Shown: in pieces, positions 16,507 through 23,557 of the stretch
How positions within the stretch are numbered: position 1 is the stretch's first letter
How the letters are laid out: each line of letters starts with the position of its first letter
DNA from: Clostridia bacterium
GTDB taxonomy: Bacteria > Bacillota > Clostridia > Peptostreptococcales > Anaerovoracaceae
Length of the DNA stretch: 64,000 bases
Assembly: GCA_910575405.1 (NCBI GenBank)
Contig: CAJTER010000018.1
Span: forward strand, 1-64,000
Reading direction: 5' to 3'
The notes under the pieces: model-generated
What the model saw: only the letters and a program-made list of their open reading frames with translations
What the model was told of the DNA's origin: nothing
Databases searched by the model: none
Program-made: the position numbers and the translations under genes

Positions 16507-17427
16507 CTATTTCTCCTGTGGATGGGCAGTATCCGGCAGCTGCCCCGGATCATCCGCTCCTATGGAGGCTAGCACTACGCCGATGATAATAAGAGCCGCT
16601 CCCAGGAGGCCGGTCAGGGACAGCCGCTCCCCCAGCAGGAAGAATGCGGCAATAACCGTAAAAATAGGCTCTGTGCAAAACGCCAGAGAAACGAAGGTAG
16701 CGGACACCTTGCTGAGAGCGATATTCTGCAGGCTGTAAGCAACACAGGTGCAGGCAACGGCCAGATAAAGGACCGACCACCAGCCTTCTGCCGATACTGA
16801 GGTGAGAGAATGAAAATCTTCCAATATGCAGGCAAAGATAAAACTGATCACAGCCGTCACTGCTGATTGAGCTGTGGAAAGAGCTAAAGGCCCCACATCG
16901 CTGACATGTTTGGAGCTGTACGCAAGCATTCCCGCCCCGGTAAGCGCGCTGAGAAGAGCACAGATTTCCCCAAGGCCAAAAGAAAAGCTTCCGCCATTTC
17001 CACACAGGAAATAAAGGCCCGCGACTGCCAGAGAAATAATAAAAATCAGCTTTTTTCCTGCCTTCTGCCGCAGGATAAAAAAGGACAGAATCGGTGTAAA
17101 CACAACGGTCAGAGACAGCAGAAATCCAACGATGGTTGCTTGCGTGATTTTCAGGGCCAGGGTACTGAATATGAAGGACGCAGCTGTAAAAAGACCAATG
17201 ATCATACAGTTTGGAATATGTTCCCGTCTGAACTGAGTAACGATCTTTTTATAGAAAAACAGCAAAAATAGGATGCAGGCCAGCGAGTAGCGTATGGCAA
17301 GGCAAAGAAATGGCGGAAGTGTTTCCAGACAAATCTTTCCAACCGGATTTCCCACACCCCAGAGAAGGCATTGCAAAAGGATCAGACTGCCATAAAAGCC
17401 AGTGTTGTGCTGTTTTTGATTACTCAT
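16507..17427 (-). CDS. EamA-family (DMT) transporter
   Basis: The 306-residue protein has ten predicted helices in two EamA repeats. It opens with LLQCLLWGVGNPVGKICLET, has TLALKITQATIVGFLLSLTV at the end of repeat 1, and LSKVSATFVSLAFCTEPIFT plus LLGERLSLTGLLGAALI in repeat 2. Its start codon overlaps the stop of the upstream nitroreductase gene as ATGA (17424-17427), so the two are translationally coupled. Substrate unknown; export of the nitroreductase's product or substrate is a guess from the coupling. Confidence 0.9.
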   Translation of the reverse strand: MSNQKQHNTGFYGSLILLQCLLWGVGNPVGKICLETLPPFLCLAIRYSLACILFLLFFYKKIVTQFRREHIPNCMIIGLFTAASFIFSTLALKITQATIVGFLLSLTVVFTPILSFFILRQKAGKKLIFIISLAVAGLYFLCGNGGSFSFGLGEICALLSALTGAGMLAYSSKHVSDVGPLALSTAQSAVTAVISFIFACILEDFHSLTSVSAEGWWSVLYLAVACTCVAYSLQNIALSKVSATFVSLAFCTEPIFTVIAAFFLLGERLSLTGLLGAALIIIGVVLASIGADDPGQLPDTAHPQEK

Positions 17428-18173
17428 AAAATCGTCCGTTCCTTTCCAGAAGGGCGGTAAGCTCCTCCATTTCCAAGTTCAAAGCGCCCGCCTGCCGCTA
17501 GTTCAAAATGCAGCTTTGCGATCCCCAGATCCACCCGGTCGAATTTGTAGGTGTCCGGCACATAGGCCTGCAAAATCCCGGCCTTTTCCAGAAACATGAC
17601 CTTTTGGGTGTTTCTCGTAGAGGGCGCTTTGCGAACCGCTTTTACAGCGGTTTTCAGCCAGGCGGGAAACGGCGCGTCAGGAGACCCCTGGAGCTGACAC
17701 AGTTCCTGGATCGATTTTGTTTTGCGGTGAATGGCTTTATAAATCAGCCGCTCCTTCAAGCTTTGAGAGGAAGGGATATTCCCGACCGTAATGACGCATA
17801 CCAGTTCTTCGTCCTCTCCCGTTCGAATGCCTGAGCGGTCAAAGGTTCCGCCTACCCAGCAGGTGCCGAGCCCCAGAACCGTGGCTTCCAGTATGAGAAG
17901 CTCTCCAAAGTATCCGATTTTTTCTTTGAGGTTTGGATCCTTTTTTGGTCCTTTCATAATGAAAAGAGAACGGACGCCGCTGAACATGCCGTAGCTTTTG
18001 CGGATACCAGAAAAAGCAAAACTGCCATCCTCCAGAAAGCGGATAGACAGGCCGGATTTTTGGTTGTATTCATCAATACGGCTTTTGAGCAAAGCTGCCT
18101 GTTTAGGTGAAATGGGAGAAGGGTCATAGGCCCTTCGGGATTTTCGTATTTCTATGGCTTGTATGAGATTCAT
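17424..18173 (-). CDS. Nitroreductase-family protein
   Basis: The 249-residue FMN-dependent nitroreductase-fold protein opens with MNLIQAIEIRKSRRAYDPSP, the family's FMN-phosphate-binding Arg cluster. It continues with FGELLILEATVLGLGTCWVG in the middle of the fold and APSTRNTQ late in the chain. That order places the substrate/FMN loop (PSxxNxQ) in the second half, as in the two-domain TM1586-type nitroreductases. The start at 18173 has GGAGG 5 nt upstream. It probably reduces a small aromatic or quinone-like compound with NAD(P)H. It is coupled to the EamA gene by ATGA overlap. Confidence 0.85.
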   Translation of the reverse strand: MNLIQAIEIRKSRRAYDPSPISPKQAALLKSRIDEYNQKSGLSIRFLEDGSFAFSGIRKSYGMFSGVRSLFIMKGPKKDPNLKEKIGYFGELLILEATVLGLGTCWVGGTFDRSGIRTGEDEELVCVITVGNIPSSQSLKERLIYKAIHRKTKSIQELCQLQGSPDAPFPAWLKTAVKAVRKAPSTRNTQKVMFLEKAGILQAYVPDTYKFDRVDLGIAKLHFELAAGGRFELGNGGAYRPSGKERTIL

Positions 18174-18242
18174 AGATACCTCCAGTAGATCTTTCATTTG
18201 TCACCAGAAAACCATATCACAACTTTCCCCGAAATTCAAGGG

Positions 18243-18271
18243 TTGGGAAGAAAGGGTTTCTGTGATAAAAT
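18243..18271 (+). promoter_or_regulatory. Probable promoter of azlCD
   Basis: TTGGGA (18243-18248), a 17-bp spacer and an extended -10 TGATAAAAT (TAAAAT at 18266-18271) lie 45 nt before azlC. Confidence 0.5.
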
Positions 18272-18315
18272 GATATGCGGATGAAAAAACAAATGTACAT
18301 CAGAAAGAGGAATTT

Positions 18316-19023
18316 ATGAGACACGAGATTTTAAAAGGAATGAAGGATGCCATCCCCATTTGCGCCGGTTACCTGGCAGTGGGCTTTACCTTTGGCATGG
18401 CAGCTGTTTCGCAGGGGATTACAATCGGTGGAGCTACCCTTATTTCCTTTACAAACCTGACCTCCGCAGGGCAGTTCGCGGGCCTTACGGTCATTGCGGC
18501 AGCAGCTCCCTATATTGAAATGGCGCTGACGCAGCTGGTCATCAATCTAAGGTACGCCCTTATGTCCCTGTCCCTTTCCCAAAAGCTGGATTCATCTGTC
18601 AGCAGGCTGCAGAGGTGCGTGATCGCTTTTGGTATTACAGACGAGGCATTTGCCCTGGTCAGCACACAGGAGGGGAAGGTAGGACGGTACTATATTTACG
18701 GTGTTATGTCCGTATGTATCGCATCCTGGACTTCGGGAACCTTTTTTGGCGCTGCAGCAAGCTCCGCGCTTCCGGCTTCCTTCAGTAGTGCGCTGGGGAT
18801 TGCCATTTATGGCATGTTTCTTGCCATTATTATTCCGCCGGCCAAAAAGGAACGTTCTATTGCGGCAGTTATTGGGATCGCCGTTATTCTCAGCTCCGCC
18901 CTTTACTGGCTGCCGGGACTGAATCAGATTTCACCGGGCTTTGCCATTATTATATGCACAGTACTGGCATCCGCGGCAGGGGCCATCCTCCATCCTATCA
19001 AAGAGGAGGAAATGTGCTCATGA
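18316..19023 (+). CDS. azlC: AzlC-family branched-chain amino acid exporter, large subunit
   Basis: The 235-residue integral membrane protein matches AzlC: KGMKDAIPICAGYLAVGFTF at the N-terminus, then TLISFTNLTSAGQFAGL, INLRYALMSLSLSQKL and FGITDEAFALVS, all typical positions in the family. With AzlD it exports branched-chain amino acids and analogues (AzlCD/YgaZH). Its stop overlaps the azlD start as ATGA. AzlCD in an amino-acid fermenter would help balance excess leucine, isoleucine and valine. Confidence 0.93.
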   Translation: MRHEILKGMKDAIPICAGYLAVGFTFGMAAVSQGITIGGATLISFTNLTSAGQFAGLTVIAAAAPYIEMALTQLVINLRYALMSLSLSQKLDSSVSRLQRCVIAFGITDEAFALVSTQEGKVGRYYIYGVMSVCIASWTSGTFFGAAASSALPASFSSALGIAIYGMFLAIIIPPAKKERSIAAVIGIAVILSSALYWLPGLNQISPGFAIIICTVLASAAGAILHPIKEEEMCS

Positions 19024-19331
19024 ACTTTTATATTTATGTGATTATTATGGCGGTTGTCACCTATCTGATTCGAATGATCCCCCTGGTGCTGGTGAACCGG
19101 GACATAAAAAACACCTTTATCAAATCGTTTCTGTATTATGTTCCATATGCGGCGTTGGCATCCATGACCTTTCCGGCTATTTTATTTTCCACAACGGAAA
19201 TGGCGGCGGCGCTGGCAGGCTTTGCGGTGGCCGTATTTATGGCGTTTCGGGAAAAGGGGCTGCTGCTGGTGGCGCTTGGCGCGTGTATTACTGTATTTGT
19301 CGTGGAGCAGGCCATGGGAATGTTTCTTTAG
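19020..19331 (+). CDS. azlD: AzlD-family branched-chain amino acid exporter, small subunit
   Basis: The 103-residue protein has four hydrophobic helices (YLIRMIPLVLVNRDIKNTFI, then FLYYVPYAALASMTFPAILF), as in AzlD/YgaH. The start at 19020 is chosen because AGAGGAGG lies about 10 nt upstream and the ATG overlaps the azlC stop; a longer in-frame start inside azlC lacks both. It is the partner subunit of AzlC. A strong terminator follows 15 nt after the stop. Confidence 0.92.
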   Translation: MNFYIYVIIMAVVTYLIRMIPLVLVNRDIKNTFIKSFLYYVPYAALASMTFPAILFSTTEMAAALAGFAVAVFMAFREKGLLLVALGACITVFVVEQAMGMFL

Positions 19332-19345
19332 TCTGCAGCAGGAAG

Positions 19346-19393
19346 AAAGCACACAGCAGATGAATCGGTTTCGACTCACCTGCTGTGTGCTTT
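19346..19393 (+). terminator. Terminator of azlCD
   Basis: AAAGCACACAGCAG (19346-19359) and CTGCTGTGTGCTTT (19380-19393) form a perfect 14-bp stem with a 20-nt loop. The T tract downstream is modest. Confidence 0.8.
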
Positions 19394-19463
19394 CATTACT
19401 TTACTTACTTTATTTTTAAGAAGCCGGAGTTTACCGGGATTCTGTCAGATTTGTCCGCACTTT

Positions 19464-19712
19464 TTACTGAAAGCGAAGCTTTACAGAGACATCATTTTTT
19501 TCCTGCAGATGATCCACATCTTCCAGCTGTTTTTTGATATAGCCTGTCACTTCCTCTTCTGTAAAGGTATATCCGCAGTCGCGTCCATAGGCCAGCATCT
19601 TATCCTTATACATCTTTACCAGTTCACTGTCTGATAAAAATGGCTCAATTCCAGCTCTGATTGCTTTTTCATATCCATCCTTTAAAATTACGTCTCTGTT
19701 TACAGTCATCAT
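19464..19712 (-). CDS. Small acidic protein, Nif11-like (hypothetical)
   Basis: The 82-residue protein starts at ATG 19712, 8 nt after GGGAGG. The middle reads FLSDSELVKMYKDKMLAYGR followed by GYTFTEEEV. This spacing of D-x-E-L, a charged helix and GYxFTxEEL resembles the Nif11-type leader helix found in small proteins and some RiPP precursors. The tail has no Gly-Gly cleavage site or Cys-rich core, and no modification enzyme is nearby. It is best treated as a conserved-looking small cytoplasmic protein of unknown role. Confidence 0.55.
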   Translation of the reverse strand: MMTVNRDVILKDGYEKAIRAGIEPFLSDSELVKMYKDKMLAYGRDCGYTFTEEEVTGYIKKQLEDVDHLQEKNDVSVKLRFQ

Positions 19713-19933
19713 AATCAATACCTCCCTATATTTGTTTGTCTCATATTTTCATTTCAAACGGCTGTACATCTACATATATAGCAATTGCTATGCCAATGGT
19801 AAGCGAGAAAATGAAAAAAGTTTTTTTTGATGAAATCTGTTGGAATTTCAACAGCTCCAGATGGTCAGAGTGTTTCGGAGGGCTTTGATTCAGGAACACG
19901 CTGCAGAGGAATACTGAAAAAAGCGAATCGAAA

Positions 19934-19973
19934 TCGAGTCAAATACCTGAAAAGAGACTCAAAATCGACTCGA
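19934..19973. promoter_or_regulatory. Repeated GAGTC/GACTC sites upstream of the sigma-54 activator gene
   Basis: TCGAGTC (19934-19940) and GACTCGA (19967-19973) are perfect inverted repeats, with another GACTC at 19956-19960. Together they lie 70-110 nt before the activator's start in the 331-nt gap that opens at 19713. Enhancer-binding proteins often bind such dyads. A separate 14-bp palindrome ATAGCAATTGCTAT lies at 19778-19791. No clear -35/-10 promoter was recognised. Confidence 0.35.
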
Positions 19974-20043
19974 AAATAAATTGACGCAGAGGGCTCAATA
20001 AGGTAAGATAAACGGAGGAACGCGGAGCAGAAGGGAGCAGGGC

Positions 20044-22119
20044 ATGTTAGATAAATATGGTATCAACAGGGTCATAGAACCAAAAGGCTCCATGCCGGTA
20101 ACTGCGTGGAAGCTGGACAACTCCAGAGCCATCACAAGGAGAGAAGCGCGGCTCAGACTCACACGGGTGCATATTGAGCGCGACAGCTTTCAGCAGATTT
20201 GCAGTGAATGCGGATTTGACAAGGCAAAGGTCATGGGACGAATCCTGGATATTGTCGGGCGGCGTGGGAAGCTGCACAATCCTTTCACAAACAGCGGCGG
20301 CACATTTTACGGCCAGCTGGAAGAAATGGGAGAACACTATCAGCAGCATACTTCATGCAAGATTGGGGATGAAGTCATCGTCTGTACCAGCGCTACGGGA
20401 ATGCCCCTGCATTTAGACCGGATCAAGGAGATCGATTATAATTACGGCGACATTCTGGTGGAGGGATATGCCATTTTATTTGAATCATCCTCTGTTTTTC
20501 CCAGGCCAGAGGGACTTTCCATCAACTACACTATTGCAGCCTTAGATGAAGCCTCCACCTTTGAAACAATTAACAGCAAAGTGGAAAAGGGAATGACCGT
20601 CATGCTCATTGGAAAGGACATTATCACCACCATGTTTTACGCGGGAAGCCTCAAGCATTCTCTGGAAAATCAGGTGCGGATACTGGCTGTCATGGATGCG
20701 GATCAGGGGAGCCTGGGCATCGCATCAGAAGAGGAAGCCGGCCAGCTTCTGTCCTGCTATGTGGACAAACTGATTATTACCGATATTACGAGACCGCTGG
20801 ATGCTTATGAAGAAGTCTTTCGCTATGAAAAAAAGCTGGTGGATATGACGGTCAATACAGAAGACCTGAGCGGCTCAGAAACACTGACTGTACTCATGAC
20901 AGCTCCTGGAGGCTCCATCTTTTTTACCAGTCTGGAAAACGGATACAGCACAGCCGTTCTCATTGCAGAGTCCATGGCAAAGGAGCTGGCCGCATATTCG
21001 CTGGATCAATATACGGATCGCTATTTCGAGTATACGGTAGGAAGCCTGCGCAGGATGAAGGCTGAGCTGGAAAAGGTCAACCAGTTTTATGAAAAAGCTG
21101 GGGATAGCCGGAGCATGACGGAGAAAAGAGCCCGGGAAATTATGCAGAAACGGTCGGAGAAAATTGATGACTTTGTTTTTCGAAGCCCGGTAACAAAGAC
21201 GATGATCGACGAAGTGCTGAACATCGCCAATTACGACTGCAACGTCATTATCCAGGGGGAGACCGGCTCAGGAAAGGAAAAAATCCTGGGGCTGATCCAC
21301 AAAAACAGCTCCCGCAGCGGAAATCCCTGTGTGCGGATAAATTGCGCCACTATCCAGGAAAATCTTGCAGAATCCGAGTTTTTCGGCTATGAGGCAGGAG
21401 CCTTTACAGGCGCCCAGGCAGCAGGGAAAAAGGGCTATTTTGAACTTGCCAATAACGGGATCCTGTTTCTGGATGAGATCGGACAGCTGTCCCTTAATAT
21501 GCAGTCAAAGCTTCTGCGTGTCCTGCAGGAAAACGAGTTTTTCCGCATTGGCGGAACCCGGCAGCTTTCCGTCAATGTGCGGGTCATCTGTGCCAACAAT
21601 ATCCCGCTGAAAAAGCTGGTGGAGCAAGGAACTTTCCGGGAGGATCTGTATTACCGGCTCAACATCTGCACGATTGATGTGCCGCCTCTGCGGGAGCGGA
21701 AAGAGGATATTTACGTGCTCTCCGATGCTTTTGTGGCAGGATATAATAAAAAATACAGTGTGGAAAAAGAATTTTCACCTGCAGCCATGGCAAGGCTCCA
21801 TCAGTATGACTGGCCGGGAAATGTGCGGGAGCTGGAAAATGCAGTCCACCGAATGGTCATCAGCAGTAGGGGAAACATCATTGATGAAGAAGATGCGGAC
21901 ATGGTCATTAATGAGCGGCTTTATGACGATGTTGTCTTTGATATTAAAAAATACATGAAGGGAAGGGAACGCTTCTCCTTTGGAGAAATCATTGCGGAGC
22001 AGGAGAAAAAGCTGATCCAATATGCCTTGAAAAAAGAAGGCTCCACAAGAAAGGCAGCAGCATTTCTCAATATGACACAGGCACAGCTTTCCCGAAAAAA
22101 ACTGAAATATGATTTATAG
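20044..22119 (+). CDS. Sigma-54-dependent activator with 3,5-diaminohexanoate dehydrogenase-like sensor domain
   Basis: In this 691-residue protein residues 1-340 resemble L-erythro-3,5-diaminohexanoate dehydrogenase of lysine fermentation: KYGINRVIEPKG, AWKLDNS, SFQQIC, HNPFTNSGGTFYG, then a Rossmann region. Its nucleotide loop (LIGKDIITTMFYAG) has lost the GxGxxG of the enzyme, so the domain likely senses a ligand and does not catalyse. Residues about 380-620 are the AAA+ domain: Walker A GETGSGKE (405-412), GAFTGA (452-457) for sigma-54 contact, Walker B GILFLDEIG (472-480). The C-terminal Fis-type helix-turn-helix is TRKAAAFLNMTQAQLSRKKL. It should activate sigma-54 promoters in response to a lysine-pathway or related amino acid intermediate (inferred). 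The HisD-like gene follows 78 nt downstream. Confidence 0.9.
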   Translation: MLDKYGINRVIEPKGSMPVTAWKLDNSRAITRREARLRLTRVHIERDSFQQICSECGFDKAKVMGRILDIVGRRGKLHNPFTNSGGTFYGQLEEMGEHYQQHTSCKIGDEVIVCTSATGMPLHLDRIKEIDYNYGDILVEGYAILFESSSVFPRPEGLSINYTIAALDEASTFETINSKVEKGMTVMLIGKDIITTMFYAGSLKHSLENQVRILAVMDADQGSLGIASEEEAGQLLSCYVDKLIITDITRPLDAYEEVFRYEKKLVDMTVNTEDLSGSETLTVLMTAPGGSIFFTSLENGYSTAVLIAESMAKELAAYSLDQYTDRYFEYTVGSLRRMKAELEKVNQFYEKAGDSRSMTEKRAREIMQKRSEKIDDFVFRSPVTKTMIDEVLNIANYDCNVIIQGETGSGKEKILGLIHKNSSRSGNPCVRINCATIQENLAESEFFGYEAGAFTGAQAAGKKGYFELANNGILFLDEIGQLSLNMQSKLLRVLQENEFFRIGGTRQLSVNVRVICANNIPLKKLVEQGTFREDLYYRLNICTIDVPPLRERKEDIYVLSDAFVAGYNKKYSVEKEFSPAAMARLHQYDWPGNVRELENAVHRMVISSRGNIIDEEDADMVINERLYDDVVFDIKKYMKGRERFSFGEIIAEQEKKLIQYALKKEGSTRKAAAFLNMTQAQLSRKKLKYDL

Positions 22120-22197
22120 CAGCCGAGACATCCAGTTGCATTGCCAGTCTGGTTGGAAAATGGCTGCTGCATTTGAAAAGAGAGGAGATTACAGAGC

Positions 22198-23475
22198 ATG
22201 AAAGTGTTAAAAAGTGCAAAACAGAGAACGGCAGAGGACAGGAGCCGTTTACAGAAAACGGTTCGTGAAATTATGGATCATGTAATTAAAAACGGAGACA
22301 AAGCTTTGCTTGAATATAATGAAAGCTTTGATGCCTGCAGGAGGGATACCCTGCGGATTTCCAGGGAGGAAATTGAAGAAGCATACAGACAAGTGCCTCA
22401 GCAGGATTTAGAAGATATCCGCAGAGCCGCGGCGAATATCGAAGCCTTTGCAAAAGCGCAGAAGGAGACAGTAGGGGAGCTTAACGGATTTTCACCAGCG
22501 CCGGGAATACAGCTGGGTCACAGGGTTATCCCGGTGGATTCCTGCTGCTGCTATGTTCCGGGAGGCGGCTATCCCCTTTATTCCACAGCTCTGATGCTGG
22601 GAATTCCGGCAAGGGTGGCTGGCGTAAAGCGGATTACCGCGTGCTCACCAGTTATCAAAGGCACGGATCAGATTCACCCAAAGACTCTCGTTGCAATGGA
22701 CGTTGCAGGAATCCACGAAATTTACGCCCTGGGCGGGGCACAGGCAATTGCCGCGTTTTCCTATGGAACACAGCAGATCGGGGCTGTGAACCTGATTGTA
22801 GGGCCGGGAAACAGCTTTGTGACAGAGGCAAAGCGCCAGTGCTACGGAAAGGTGGGAATTGATTTTGTAGCAGGCCCAAGCGAAGTGCTGGTCATTGCAG
22901 ACAGCCAGGCAAACCCGGAACTGATAGCAGCCGATCTTCTGGCCCAGTCGGAGCACGATCGGGAGGCAAAGGGGCTTGTAGTAACGACAGATGAGAATTT
23001 GGGAAAGGCGATCCAGGCTGCAGTCTGCCGGCAGCTTGAAACTCTGGATACAAAGGAAATTGCAGAGTGCTCCTGGAATGACTTTGGGGAAATCCTCATA
23101 GCAGAAAGTCTGGAGGAAGCAGTAGCCTATGCCAACGAATACGCGCCGGAGCATCTGGAGGTGAATGTAGAAGAAAGCAGGACAAAGCAGGTAACAGATG
23201 GTCTGCGCAATTACGGATCCCTTTTCGTCGGAGGGAATACGGCAGAGGTATTTGGGGACTATGCTTCCGGCACAAACCATACACTGCCGACTCTCGGAGC
23301 CGCCCGCTATACAGGCGGCGTGTGGGTAGGAACCTTTCTGAAGATCTGTACGTGGCAGAGTATGTCAAAAGAGGCCATGCTTGGGATTGCGCCTCTGGTA
23401 TCCAATCTGGCAAGAGGAGAAGGTCTCATTGGCCACGCCCGGGCAGCCGAAATACGGATAGAACAAAGCAAATAA
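22198..23475 (+). CDS. HisD-family dehydrogenase (histidinol dehydrogenase homologue)
   Basis: The 425-residue protein has all key residues of histidinol dehydrogenase: zinc ligands Q250 and H253 (LLAQSEHD), D354 (GDYASGTNH) and H413 (LIGHARAAEIR), and the catalytic pair E318-H319 (YAPEHLEV). The family oxidises an alcohol to an acid in two NAD-dependent steps. No other histidine genes are present, and its neighbour is a sigma-54 activator with an amino-acid-dehydrogenase-like sensor. Stand-alone HisD homologues can act on other alcohols (for example HpsN on dihydroxypropanesulfonate). It may therefore be a catabolic amino-alcohol or polyol dehydrogenase; true histidinol dehydrogenase cannot be excluded. 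GAGGAG lies 10 nt upstream. Confidence 0.88.
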   Translation: MKVLKSAKQRTAEDRSRLQKTVREIMDHVIKNGDKALLEYNESFDACRRDTLRISREEIEEAYRQVPQQDLEDIRRAAANIEAFAKAQKETVGELNGFSPAPGIQLGHRVIPVDSCCCYVPGGGYPLYSTALMLGIPARVAGVKRITACSPVIKGTDQIHPKTLVAMDVAGIHEIYALGGAQAIAAFSYGTQQIGAVNLIVGPGNSFVTEAKRQCYGKVGIDFVAGPSEVLVIADSQANPELIAADLLAQSEHDREAKGLVVTTDENLGKAIQAAVCRQLETLDTKEIAECSWNDFGEILIAESLEEAVAYANEYAPEHLEVNVEESRTKQVTDGLRNYGSLFVGGNTAEVFGDYASGTNHTLPTLGAARYTGGVWVGTFLKICTWQSMSKEAMLGIAPLVSNLARGEGLIGHARAAEIRIEQSK

Positions 23476-23526
23476 AACAAATAGAGGTCTTACCGGAATT
23501 AAGAGGTGGGGCCTTTGTTTTTTGTC
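23475..23526 (+). terminator. Probable terminator of the HisD-like gene
   Basis: AAACAAA and AGGTC (about 23476-23490) can pair with GGCCT and TTTGTTT (about 23510-23521), leaving a 3-nt bulge, followed by a T run. The stem includes one G-T pair and is weaker than others in the window. Confidence 0.5.
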
Positions 23527-23557
23527 TGCTTGCAGGACAACGAGACGCACAACAGCG

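Noticed and set aside
19778-19791. Perfect 14-bp palindrome ATAGCAATTGCTAT
   Set aside because: It is A/T-rich and could arise by chance. It is not placed over a recognisable promoter, so no function is assigned.
22120-22197. Possible sigma-54 -24/-12 element (CTGG-N10-GC) before the HisD-like gene
   Set aside because: Only the GG and GC dinucleotides match; the TGGCAC and TTGCA contexts are poor, so the call would be unsafe.
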